Source: Climacium dendroides (Eukaryota > Streptophyta > Bryopsida > Hypnales > Climaciaceae). From it: DNA of 64,000 nucleotides. Location: positions 27,652,001 to 27,716,000 of the forward strand of contig OX467082.1 in assembly GCA_950106755.1 (NCBI GenBank), written 5' to 3'. Positions within the stretch are counted from its first letter, which is position 1. The number at the start of each line of letters is the position of its first letter. Below are positions 11,136-21,335 of the stretch, piece after piece. The position numbers were made by a program, and so were the translations under genes. The notes beneath the pieces were generated by a model that worked only from the letters and a program-made list of their open reading frames with translations, was not told the DNA's origin and ran no database searches.

Positions 11136-12596
11136 CTACCTTTCCCGCTTGGCTGGCGTCTTTGTTGGAGTCTTTGTGGGCGCATCCTTTTTGGTTGGCT
11201 TCATCTCTTCATCCTTCCTCTTTATTCCGGATTCCGGAAACCGTTCTGTTTGGTGAAGAACATCTCGAACTTCAAACATGAACCTCTCCATCTCCTCAGA
11301 ATACTCTGCCAAAACTAAGACAGCCTTACCTACGGCTTCCGGTCCTACCTCATGGATTCCCTCATCATAGAATTTGGCTTTGTTTACAACATCCGCAGTG
11401 TTGGAAACAAAGGCCCCAACTCTCCTAATGGCCCCCTTAAACTCTGAGGTAAGCCGTTCCACCTCTCTCTTCTTTTCCTCACCCTTCTCAATTTGCCGCT
11501 GGAGATCCGCATTCCTCTCAGTCAACTCTTTGATGCGGGTCTCCCACTTCCGGTTTTCACTATCTCGGATCAATCCTTCTACTTTCTCCGCAAGCTCTAA
11601 CACATTGATTCCTCCAAGCAGTCCACATACATTCCTCACTACTCCTCTCTCTGTGTCAAGCTCCTCCCAGACTCTCCCTAAGTCCGAAATGATCCTCCCC
11701 AAAGTATCCTCTCCCAGAATTTCCGGTTCCGGCGAGACTTTCCCCTTCTCTCTGGATTCCTTCTTAGAAGAGACTGAAACCCTCTCAGCCTCTGTCCTCC
11801 TTTCGGAAGGCTCCTTCCTTCTCTCTGAGGATCTCCTCTCAGATCCCTCATCTGGTCCCTCCTTTCTCTCTTCTTCCTCTTCCTCTCGGGGTGGAGTAAG
11901 ATTAAGTTTCACTAGGGTGGCTGCGGCCTTGTACATGGTCTTCTCTGAAGTTTTCAGAGTACCTAGGAAGTCATACAGGTGAAAGAGGAATGGCCCAATG
12001 GGGGTGGCCTTTGCGTTTCCTAGGGCGTTCACCATCTTTCCTACCAGATCTTTCACTATTCCTCCCCAAAATACTTTCCTTTCCCCACTCAACGCTCCGA
12101 AGATCGTATTGGCCCAAGTTACCGTGACCCGGTTTGGCCGTTCCAGATACAGGATCGGTACTACAAATTCTAACATCCTCCTCTCTCTTGTCACCTTGCA
12201 ATCTGCTACTACGTAGCCATCCTTAGGGTGAGGAGGGTTAAAGAACTTACCTTCCACGAACTTGTGTACCCGCGAAGCCATCCCCTCTCTAGGTCGAGGA
12301 AAGTCGTAGACCCTCTTCCAGATGTCCACAGTCCACCTTCCAGGCAAAGCTCGGACGGTCTTGATCCATTCGTTCGACTGCTCATTCATCAACTCCCGGA
12401 TCATTTCCTCGCTCTTCAAGCTCCATAGTCGGCAGAGGAATCCCGCACACCCGAGTTGGCCCAGATCCTCCTCCAGCTGCTTCCGCTCTCCGTCATCCTT
12501 CGGAATCATTGGACAGATGCTCTTGATCTTGAAAGAAAATGACCCGCTTGCTTCCGCCTTCACCATGGTTGCAGAACTCTCCAAAACACTCACCAC
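11136..12596 (-). CDS. LTR ORF, copy D, 486-codon open frame
   Basis: The longest unbroken copy of the LTR ORF. In order it shows: an N-terminal helix-rich part with IKSICPMIPKDDGERKQLEE and CAGFLCRLWSL (residues ~25-65); W.VDIWKRVYDF (~90); GKF....HPKDGYVVADC (~115-130); RRMLEFVVPILYLERP (~138); NTIFGALSGERKVFWGGIV (~165); ATPIGPFLFHLYDF (~195-210). An E/R/S-rich charged linker (~235-290) follows, then an amphipathic, probably coiled-coil region with many E/K/R (~300-420) including NKAKFYDEGIHEVG, and a Lys/Thr/Pro-rich end. There is no zinc knuckle, protease, RT or integrase motif. A second ATG 10 codons in is an equally possible start. Function unknown; nucleic-acid binding or assembly is only a guess. 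Confidence 0.6.
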   Translation of the reverse strand: MVSVLESSATMVKAEASGSFSFKIKSICPMIPKDDGERKQLEEDLGQLGCAGFLCRLWSLKSEEMIRELMNEQSNEWIKTVRALPGRWTVDIWKRVYDFPRPREGMASRVHKFVEGKFFNPPHPKDGYVVADCKVTRERRMLEFVVPILYLERPNRVTVTWANTIFGALSGERKVFWGGIVKDLVGKMVNALGNAKATPIGPFLFHLYDFLGTLKTSEKTMYKAAATLVKLNLTPPREEEEEERKEGPDEGSERRSSERRKEPSERRTEAERVSVSSKKESREKGKVSPEPEILGEDTLGRIISDLGRVWEELDTERGVVRNVCGLLGGINVLELAEKVEGLIRDSENRKWETRIKELTERNADLQRQIEKGEEKKREVERLTSEFKGAIRRVGAFVSNTADVVNKAKFYDEGIHEVGPEAVGKAVLVLAEYSEEMERFMFEVRDVLHQTERFPESGIKRKDEEMKPTKKDAPTKTPTKTPAKRER

Positions 12597-14822
12597 TCAA
12601 ACCTCCTGCCTTTTCTTGCCACAGCTCCCGGTCAATCCTCCTCCTCTCCACGACAGGATCCGGAAAGTAAGATCACCCAATCCTCTCACACCTCTAAAGG
12701 CAGACCTTGCTCTGAGAGCATTCCCAAACCACAAAGACACAATGAGGTTTGAGGAACCAAACCCCTGCGTATCCTTTCCTAGCTGTCACAGCCGTTGGGA
12801 AAGTAGCCGTTTCCTCAATCATCACGGAGGAAACTAGCCGTTAAAACGGTCCTCCGTGATGTATGGGATTACCGTTGGATCCGGGATTTCCTCTTCCCAT
12901 CCCGATAATCTGCCGGTAGCGTGCGGATGCGTTTGCTTCCGGCCCCAGTATATTTTTCGACCCTTGTTCCGTTCCTCGGATGCGGATCCGGTTCCGGATC
13001 TTTAGAAAAATAGGAATCTTACAATATCTTTCTTAACCAAATTATCTATCTACTACTAATCCAATAGTGAGGTAGGGTTAATATTGGTAATATAATTAGT
13101 TTGCCATCTTGCAAATCAAAAAATTTTACCAATGTCCACTCTTTACTTATATATTCTATATAACCATCCTCATCCTCTCATTTTGGTCTACGACAAGTTG
13201 TCCAATGAATTCGACAAGACCTTACAAAGAAATCTGGCCCTCTAGACTAAGGAAGTATGGAGAGCAGTGTATGACTTCCGGGTAGGTGGTCTAGAAATGG
13301 CAGGCCGGAAGGATGAGTTCATCCGAGGCAAATTTTAGGGTGCCTCCAATCCGAAGGACGAATATGCAATCGAGGATTGCATAGACAACCGCCACCGCCA
13401 CCTTCTTCAGTTCCTAGTTCCTATCCTCTACCTAGAAAAGCCAACAAGGGTGACAATCACCCTTAGTAACACTATTTTCAGTGCCCTATGTGGGATCCGG
13501 AAAGTTGACTGGGCCCAGATTGTTTTCAATCTGGTCATCCAGCTCATTGGGAGAACGAGGAAGAGTAGGGCTACTCCGATATACCCCTATCTCTTTCATA
13601 TGTACCATAACCACCAACTCCTCACCAACGCAGAAGAGAAGGAGTGGAGGATCCAGGAAGTCCTCCTGAAATACGAAGAGTCAAAGACTGACGATGAGGT
13701 GGAATCCGTTTCCGAGTCGAAACAGGAAACTAAGGAAGAGGAGGAGGAAACTACATTGTTGCCAATCAAGCGATAGAAGACAACGCCTCCCCACAAGCGA
13801 GGGACGCCACCGAGTCATCACAAGTCAGCTCTGAAGGGAAGAACGGAAGAAATGAAGACTATCTCTAAAGAGGAAATGGATCCCCGGGATCCATTTAACA
13901 ACTTAAAAGCCATCCTATGCAGCATCCGAGCAGATTGGGAGATCAAGAATAGGACCCTGGTAGCAATCGGAAGGTTCGTGGATGCGCCATTGGAAAGCAC
14001 GCTACCGGAGAAGGTAGTAGATTGTATCACCGATCTAGTTGAGGCCCAGAAACAAGAAGAAGAGATAATCCATTTGCAAAAGGAGGTGGATACCTTGAAG
14101 GCGGAAATCTTCGCCTTGAAAGAGGATGTGACCGCCACTCGAGAAATGGCAAAGGGGACTCGGAAGATAGCTGAACAAGTGAAGGACACCTTAAGAGTAT
14201 TTAGGATGGCCGCCATCAAGGCTAAGTTGTTCGACGAGGAGGTACAAAAGGAGAAGAAACTATCCGGTTCCAAGATAGTTAGAATTCTCACAGATTATGC
14301 CGAGTGGGTCGAGGCAGTGATGATAGAGGCACAGATATCGGCGGACCGGATTGAAGAGAGTAGCCGAAAATTGACTGGGGCTACATGCTCCAAAGGAATC
14401 CAACTCTCGGATCTCTCTCTACTGGAGTCGTTTCAGAATGAGTTAGTTTCAAAGGAGGGAAAAGATAGGATTCCCAAGTCCAAAAAGTCCGAACAAGCGC
14501 CAATACCAACCAACACACCTAAATTTGCGATTGACTTGGAGTCTACGCCCGATCCCAGCCAAGGCGACCCAACCCCTAAACCTACGGATGGAGAACGGAA
14601 TCGAAACTTGAGTGAAGTCTTTGAACAGATGGAAGTCGATCCTAAAAGTCTCACCTTAAGATTAGATTTATAAATTAGTTAGGATTGTATATACTAGGGA
14701 GGTTAAACACGGATCCGGATCCTATTCCGATCCAGCTAAGTAGTAGATAGGACCGGAAGTCCGGCTTGAATTGCTACGGAATTCCGTGGCACTTTTTACC
14801 TTTTTGTACTTTAGGATTTTTG

Positions 14823-14830
14823 TATATAAA
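14823..14830 (+). promoter_or_regulatory. Second TATA-like box of LTR-B
   Basis: TATATAAA, about 150 bp after the end of the ORF, preceded by 'ggatttttg' and at the position matching the second boxes of LTR-C and LTR-F. Confidence 0.4.
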
Positions 14831-15879
14831 CCAGACCTTGAGAGGAGAACTAGGAGGGAGAAAGTCTTCTTTCGCAATCTCTTTGAGTTTTCTATTCACT
14901 TCCTTTTTGTATGTCTCTTCCGTGTGTGGCAGCGTTGTATGATAAAGAGTGAGGAGGGCATAAGTAGAATTGGGAGTGATTTTCTTCTCTCCTTGGTGTT
15001 TCCATTCTTATTTTAAGTGTATGTGAGTAGGTATTAAAGAGGTGGGAGTGAACTTTAGTTCCTCAGCACCTCTAGAGTTTAGGATTCCAGGTGAGAAAAC
15101 TGTTGTTAGACTAGGTGGATAGGAAGGGATTCCTTGGTCGCGCTAAAACTACCGGGTGGGAAATCCGGTTGAGTGTCCAATCTCCTGTAAGGTCTCACTG
15201 TCCTTGTTGGTAAACAGAAAAGCTTTAGTAAATGTTGGAATGAACGGGTATACTTGTAACCACCTAACTTCGTACGGATAGGAACTAGTATCCAAGGTCG
15301 TTGTAGTATAAGAGGATCGTACGGGAGGGGGGTTCTTTGTGTGACTTGTAATCTAGATTACCATCTAGGTTGTTGTGAAAGACCAAACCGGATCCGTAGT
15401 AGTTAGAAGAGTAGGAGATAGGATAGTGGGTCTTTAGCCACTATAAATTACAGAAAGAGTGGTGGGCCTACCACTCTTAAAATCAAGCGGCGACCCCTTT
15501 AATGGTGAAACAAAGACTAAACTAAATCGGATAGGATTAAGGATACGTGTAGATAGTCCGAAACAAATTGGTCTACATGGGTACACAGGACCAGAATTAG
15601 TAAGATCCTGGGGTGGTGGTGATTGACAAACCGGATAGTTAGTAGGATCAGAACGGTGGGAGTAAGCCAATTCTCCGCTTTCTGAGTGTTGTAGTGTTTC
15701 TGGTTTCAGACATAGGACCAAAAAGTAGGGTTTGGATACTGATTTAGCTCAATCACTTAATAAGGCTAGATACTTCATAGAATCTTGTGAATTCAATCTT
15801 TAGAATCACTTAGTTATGTTCTAGAGTGGTTTTTGGGAATATAACGGGGAATTTATTTACCTTGTACTACGACACCAAT

Positions 15880-17125
15880 TACCAAAAATCAAAACTAAGA
15901 CTTACATAAGGAACAATATGGAAGAAGCGTATGAGCAAGGCGAGATGGTTGGAGCATTCCATGAGGAAGAGAAGATCAACCACGTCAAGGTTAGTGCTTA
16001 AACACAAACTTTTAATTACAATTTCAATTTTCATTTGCTATTAGGACCGTAGGTAGGGATTAAGTCAGACCGTTAGAATCATTAGAAAAGAAAATTTAAA
16101 ATTTAAAATCATATAGAGGATTTCCGGAGCTCTCTGAAACTGTATTATACTTTAAAATCCGATCAATACTCCAAAAGTTATGGCCAGATGAAGTATAATT
16201 TGAATTTGGATAGAAATAAGAGTTACCTTAAAAAACAAATCCAATAGAAGTGAAAGGAAATTTTAATTGACTAGATAAAAATTGAAGAGAATAGAATACT
16301 AATTAACTCAAAGACAAAAATAATTAATAGAAGTGTTGGAAAAATCTTTAGCTGTGGAAATTCATTTTAACCTAAAAACATTAAAGAATAGAAGAAGTTT
16401 TATTTTATCAAAAGTTAAAGTGAAGGAAAGAATTTTAAAAAATTCCAATTTGAAAGGTAAAAGAAATTCTAAGTAAATTTTGATGAACCAAACAACGGTC
16501 AAAATTTACTAAAGGAATTGATTTTGAAATAGTAGAAATTCACTTTTGTCCAAAGATAAATTAAAATTCACAACTAAAAATATTTAAGAACTTTAAAAGT
16601 AAAATTTAAAAGTGAGGAAAAGTTAAAATATTCCAACCTTAAAGGTGAAAAGATTTGAAGGTAAATTTTAATGAACCGATTACCGGTCAAAATTTATTTA
16701 TAATTAATTTTTACTCAAGAATTGAAGGAATTAGAATCAAACACAAAGTTATCAAAAAATGGAAGAAAAATTAATTATTTCATAGAAGTAGAATTTATTT
16801 TTTACAAGTTTCAATTAAGAAAGTTAACCAAAAATAAAAGTAGAATCATTTATCCTTATTAAAAGTAGAATTATTTTACTCATTAGAAAACTTGAATAGA
16901 ATTCACAAGATAGAGAAAAAAAACTAAACATTAAAAAAATAAAAATAAAAATAAATAAAATTAGATGCCTTAGACAATTAGGGGATGAAGGCAATGCAAG
17001 GTTCAGGTCAAAGGAACCTGCAACCAAAGGAGAGAGCAGGAGCCAAGGAACAAGGCATGGAGGAAGGGAATGGATGGAGCAAGGGTCCCAACGCGCCTGA
17101 CAGGCCCCCCTTTTGCTTGGGGGGG
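15880..17125. other. AT-rich intergenic DNA
   Basis: The first ~130 bp contain a short Glu/Lys-coding-like piece that I cannot assign. From 16,020 the stretch is strongly AT-rich with repeated 'ggtaaattttgatgaacca'-like words (about 16,472 and 16,662). No gene or complete element was seen. Confidence 0.4.
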
Positions 17126-17372
17126 GGCCGACGGCCAGAGAGGACTGACCCCTCTATTGCCCTATTTTCTACCCCTGGATAAAACACTGGAATCTTTTTA
17201 TTTGCCATCCATGAAAAAAATTTCAAATTTTGAATTCATATTTGCAATCAGAGACCCCAAATTAGTCTAGGGAGGTGTAGAGAAACAAATTTTACATGGT
17301 CCCAAATAGGGGGCAATTTTTACATTTACCCTTAGTTGGGGCAATAGAGGGGTCAGTCTTCCCTGGCCCCGC
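17126..17372. mobile_element. ~247-bp MITE, sibling of the Mutator-like MITE at 21,336
   Basis: The left end carries 'actgacccctctattgccc' (to ~17,162). The right end carries its reverse complement 'gggcaatagaggggtcagt' (from ~17,338), giving inverted ends of roughly 30 bp with mismatches. The interior, read on the minus strand, matches the element at 21,336-21,603 through 'aatttggggtctctgattgc' and 'ggcaaataaaaa'. The exact termini and target duplication are unclear because both flanks are runs of G and C. Confidence 0.5.
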
Positions 17373-17400
17373 CGGGACCTACTCTAAGATAAAAAGGCCA

Positions 17401-17535
17401 AAAGAGGGGGAGGGGGAGGGAAAAAAGGAAAAAGGAGGGGGAAGAAGAAAAAAGGAAAAAAGAAGAGGAGGGGAGGAGGAGGAGAAGGAGAAGGAGGAGG
17501 AGAAGGAGAAGGAGGAGGAGAAGGAGAAGAATTGA
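17401..17535 (+). repeat. Purine tract, degenerate (GGAGAA)n
   Basis: About 135 bp almost entirely A and G on the plus strand, ending in regular GGAGAAGGAGAAGGAGGA repeats. The Glu/Lys-rich ORF across it is a product of the repeat. Confidence 0.85.
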
Positions 17536-17573
17536 GTTCTTAAATCAATTAAAAACAAAACTTGAACTTGACC

Positions 17574-18483
17574 TTAATCCCTCAAGGCCTAACAATGTTT
17601 TCACAATGGAGGTTTTCAATGAATTGACCCACTTTGATATTTTTTTGGCACATGGATGTGTTTGAAATTTTTAATTTTAAACGTAAAAAAATGAAAAATA
17701 CTTTGTATAGTATGTATGGAATTAGTTGTGGAAAATATTGACCATTGGATTATTAGATTAAAACAAATTTGGATGATTGACTCTTTAAGCAAAAAACACA
17801 ACTTTCAGAGAAGAAAAATTATAAGAACTTGAAGAATGCTTTTTTGGCCTCCCAAAGTATTATATTAGAACCTAATGCAAATTTAGTATTTTTTTTATTG
17901 AAAAAATTGAAAAATAAAACTTTCCCAAATTTGTAAACTTTTTCAAACAAAAGGAGTAGAAAGCCAAAACTGACCAAATCGGATCCTACAAAATTTTAAA
18001 AAATTTATATATGCATCTTTTTTGAAATTTAACAATTGATATTATTAGCATATTTTTTGGAACATCTCCAAATTTTTTGGAATCGTTTTAATTATTTTTG
18101 TATTTTTAATCACACTAGATTGAATTTTGTACTTTTAAAATTGCTAAAATACAAATTTGAATTTTTTTCCTCCAGACATAGTTTGTTTGTGCAAAATAAA
18201 GACTAAAAATGTCCAAGAAAATGATTTTTTCCATCCCTACTATTTCTTTCATTGTAAACATTATATTTGCTCCCTTTTTCTATTAGACTATATTTCCTAA
18301 ATAAATTTTTAAATACTTCTTACATTGAAAATTTGATAATCGGAAGATGCAACAAGTATGTCAACTTGTTACTCTACAAGTCCCAAGCTTACAAAATATT
18401 GCGATTCGTTTCACCATACTGGGAATTTGCCATTGAAAATTTGAAGAAGACACATTGTGTCCCCTTAGTCCTTGAGGGGTTAA
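17574..18483. mobile_element. ~910-bp inverted-repeat element with TTAA ends
   Basis: The left end TTAATCCCTCAAGGCCTAA is matched at the right by the reverse complement of TTAGTCCTTGAGGGGTTAA, 17 of 19 positions. TTAA is at both extremities. The interior is AT-rich with no significant ORF. The size and the TTAA(C/T)CCCT ends are shared with the elements at 28,383, 33,182 and 41,703. Confidence 0.5.
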
Positions 18484-19590
18484 AAAAAGTGTTTGACCTC
18501 TTAATTCATTATCAATTAAGAGTGTAGAGGTTTGCATCCTTTGCATCCATGAGTATGCAAAGTAAAAGTTGAATAAAAGTAAAAATAAATATACTATGGT
18601 AACATTTGTTCTAGTTTGTTTTATATAAAATGTTCAAATATCTCCGGTTGTACACTCACCGGTTATTTTCTTCATACCATTGGAGAGCTTGACTCGATGA
18701 GGGTTGTACTAAAGTTGTATCATTGCTTTTGGATGTATGATGGATTTGTGAGCAATTTTTAAGACCATAAATTGAAATAAATTATGAAAAATGAAGTATA
18801 GGAATTTTCAATGACATAGTTGGCATCGCTAAAAGACCTTCAATGAATAGAAATGTATCAAAGTTGTTTTGCACTTTTGATTCTTAAGTTGTAAAAGTTA
18901 TGGTTTTTTAATTGAATTTTGTTTCAATAAATAAAATCTAATTACGAATGATTTACTCTAACAAAAATTAAAAGAATATATAGGAAAATCATCAAAAAAA
19001 AACTTGGACAAGTGTACAATACTACACAAATTGTTTGTAAGTCAAACTTTAAAAAAAATAATAACAAAAAAATCTTTGCATTGAAGAAGAAGAAAAATTT
19101 TCAATTTAATTCATAAATTAGTTTAATATTCTCTAAATAATTCAATAAATCTTGAATATGATTTTAAAATACAAAAATTAAACATTCTAAGCAATGTTGA
19201 ATGCAATGTATATATTTCAATTTGATTAATGGTAAATGTTTTTTCTTTCCTTCTTCTTTCTTTTATTTGGATATTTGCAAATTAAAATAAAATATTAAAT
19301 CTTGTAGCAGTATTGAAGGAAAAAAATTCAATAATGATAAATTGATTATAAATTCTATGTAATGAATGAATGATTTAAAATGAAGGAAAAATAAATGAAA
19401 TCATATAGTGAAGTGAAGTGAAGTGAATATAAAATGATTGCAAAGCAATGTTGTCATTTTATTTGTACAAAAAAAACATGTGTTCAAATAATAAAAAATA
19501 TATGAATGAAAACCAATGCTTTGTAAAAAACATCAATATGACAACTAAATTTTCTAAATAATCATAATTTTACATGTATGATAAGTCTAC
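18484..19590. other. AT-rich DNA, nothing recognised
   Basis: Very AT-rich with short ORFs only. A small run 'gtgaagtgaagtgaagtgaa' lies near 19,410. Confidence 0.4.
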
Positions 19591-19599
19591 ATATTAAAT

Positions 19600-20440
19600 A
19601 AAATAGACATAAATTCTAACATGAGTATACATAATATCTATTACATTTTGTGTTTTCTTCTTTTGTCTTCATCTTTCTTCTTTTGTTTCAAATTGAAATT
19701 GATCTCACATAAGGAAATTAGAATTTCCAAGACAATTTCCTACTTGACAATAATACTTCCATCAGATTGCAAACTTTTTCCAATTAATTGTAGTATGATT
19801 GTTTGGTTTGATATGTTTTTTTCATTTTCACAATGCAATAAATATGGAAACAATTGAGTCTCTTTTTCAAAATATGAAGTGTCTTTTGGCTACAGATGGT
19901 ACAATTATCAAGTCAATGTCTTTAAGATTTGGAAGTTAACTACAAAGTGGAAGGTCATATATAGATTTTAATCTTGATACTTATAAAGAATTGAAATCAA
20001 CCAAAGGCAATGATGGTAAATCTGCTATGATTTCAAGTTTGTCTCATGTCTCAACCTCTTCAGTGATATCTTGATAAATATCACCTACAACATCAAAATT
20101 AAAAGATGGTAGGATTGAAAGTTGAGTTTGCAAATACTTATAGCGTCTTCTAAGTTGTTCATGTGAATATGTATGAAATCTCCAAATATCCTTGGATGCT
20201 AAAGCATTCTATTGGGGCATTATAGAAACTTAAATCCAATGAACTAATTTTGATATGATTTGCCCATCTTTTACCATAGTCAATAGTGCTTCATCTAATG
20301 ATGATATAGAGTTTCGTGAAGTTGGAACTAGATCATTTGCCATAGGGGAAATACCAGTAACATTAAGAATGTACATTTTCTTCTTCATGAATAATATGTA
20401 ATGCATTAATATCTTGTATTACTTGTGCTTTTTGTTTAAT
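19600..20440 (-). pseudogene. Possible decayed coding remnant
   Basis: On the minus strand, near 20,370-20,230, one frame reads ISPMANDLVPTSRNSISSLD and continues with DEALLTMVKDGQIISKLVHW. After stops it reads HTYSHEQLRRRYKYLQTQ. The residue mix looks coding rather than AT-rich noise, but stops are frequent and I do not recognise a family. A transposon-protein fossil is the most likely source. Confidence 0.2.
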
Positions 20441-20455
20441 ATATGAAGTTGTTGT

Positions 20456-20995
20456 ATAAGGTAAACTTGCCTATGACATGCAAACTACCCAATGTAGACA
20501 CCTAGAAAACCACCTATTATAGGCTTACATCAATCCATGGCAAATTTTTGCTAATAAATGATTAAGACTTTATTAGGTTGGTTAGTTGCCAAAATCAATG
20601 CTTTGGGTGATGTGATGGAATTATTAGTGAATATTTTAAGACCTTTTACTTTTCTAATATGTGTAAATTCATTACAAGAACTAATTTTTTTTTATTTCTT
20701 TATGTCATGGCCATTTTAGAAAATATTGTAACCATATTAGGAAATTTTGAGACTGCTTTAGGTGGTCAGGTGACCATTATGGGTACACTCTGTAGTGATT
20801 TGGGAGTAGTTTAGAGATTGTTGTGGGCCAATTGGGCAACACACTTCAAAAATTCATAATAAAAATTGATAATGTGTCAAACAAATAAAATTTCAAGTGC
20901 TCTCCAAAAATTCATAACAAATTGATCATTTGTTAAAATAAATAAAATTTCATCTACTCTCTACAGTTCTCATGTTTATTTTTAAATGAAAAAAA
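20456..20995 (+). repeat. Dispersed repeat, copy 1 (copy 2 at 45,253)
   Basis: The words 'taaggtaaacttg', 'gacatgcaaac' and 'tattaggttggttagttg', and later 'acacttcaaaaattcataa', recur in the same order and orientation at 45,253-45,735. Termini not determined. Confidence 0.55.
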
Positions 20996-21335
20996 TATAT
21001 TTTTTTTCAAAAACATGAACACGTCAAATCAGCCTTTTGTAAAGTAATGGCAGGCACCCTCGAAGGTGATAATACTTGAATGAACTAATGAATTTTTTCA
21101 AGCTGATTCAAACCTAATTCATTTCCACACCTCATTCATTTCCACTTTGGGTCTCACAGCGCCTGAGTTTACATGAAGCCGCTTGATTCACAGACTATGT
21201 CATCACTTTAAAGCAATTGTCCTACTTTGTCCTATCCGAAAGTGAGACCCCACGGCCCCAAGGGGGGACTGTCCTGTTTTCACTCAAGGTGGCCCAATAA
21301 CTTAGAATATGGTGACCCAAGTGCCAAAAGAAGTC

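Larger units (their letters stand above)
9331..13195 (-). mobile_element. LTR-D: 3.87-kb solo LTR with internal ORF
   Basis: On the minus strand it starts TGTCGTAGACC at 13,195 and ends CTTGTGCTATGACA at 9,331. The 5-bp direct repeat AGTTG lies at 9,326-9,330 and 13,196-13,200. It is inserted in the ORF of LTR-B, which reads on in the expected frame on both sides. It contains the best-preserved copy of the LTR ORF. Its non-coding parts have diverged a long way from LTR-B, C and F, so it represents another subfamily. The short inverted-repeat ends and the 5-bp duplication are those of LTR retrotransposon integration. Confidence 0.88.
7343..14673 (+). pseudogene. LTR ORF, copy B, interrupted by two LTR insertions
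   Basis: Three blocks belong to one ORF. 7,343-7,454 starts MSILLLCRKRAGSAG and ends VIPSKELEK. 9,228-9,325 has QLMKDLTSMDCQGFVEK. 13,201-14,673 has NEFDKTL, EVWRAVYDF, NPKDEYAIEDC, KVDWAQIVFNLV and PYLFHMY. It then has a Glu-rich linker, a heptad-like helical region (about 13,920-14,370) and the tail GERNRNLSEVFEQM. From 13,201 to 14,673 a single frame is kept, broken only by three TAG codons (13,243, 13,336, 13,774). The 9.2-kb block has a TGA and a frame slip. LTR-C and LTR-D separate the blocks. The match with copies E and F runs to the last codons, so the whole ORF was once coding. Product unknown. Confidence 0.7.
6794..15874 (+). mobile_element. LTR-B: solo-type LTR with internal ORF, split by LTR-C and LTR-D
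   Basis: Begins TGTCGCAACGTG at 6,794 and ends TACTACGACA at 15,874, with the 5-bp direct repeat CCAAT at 6,789-6,793 and 15,875-15,879. Removing the two nested insertions and one copy of each of their target duplications leaves about 3.44 kb, close to the length of LTR-F. No second copy of the terminal sequence lies inside. So this is one LTR (a solo LTR) and not a complete element. Order: TATA-like box (7,071), ORF (7,343-14,673 with gaps), second TATA-like box (14,823), 1 kb of 3' part. Confidence 0.85.

Noticed and set aside
11374..11982. 202-codon plus-strand frame
   Set aside because: Antisense to the LTR-D ORF; its Ser/Phe/Leu-rich sequence is the shadow of the Glu/Lys/Arg-rich coding strand.
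17296..17535. 79-codon Glu/Lys/Gly frame
   Set aside because: Encoded by the purine repeat.
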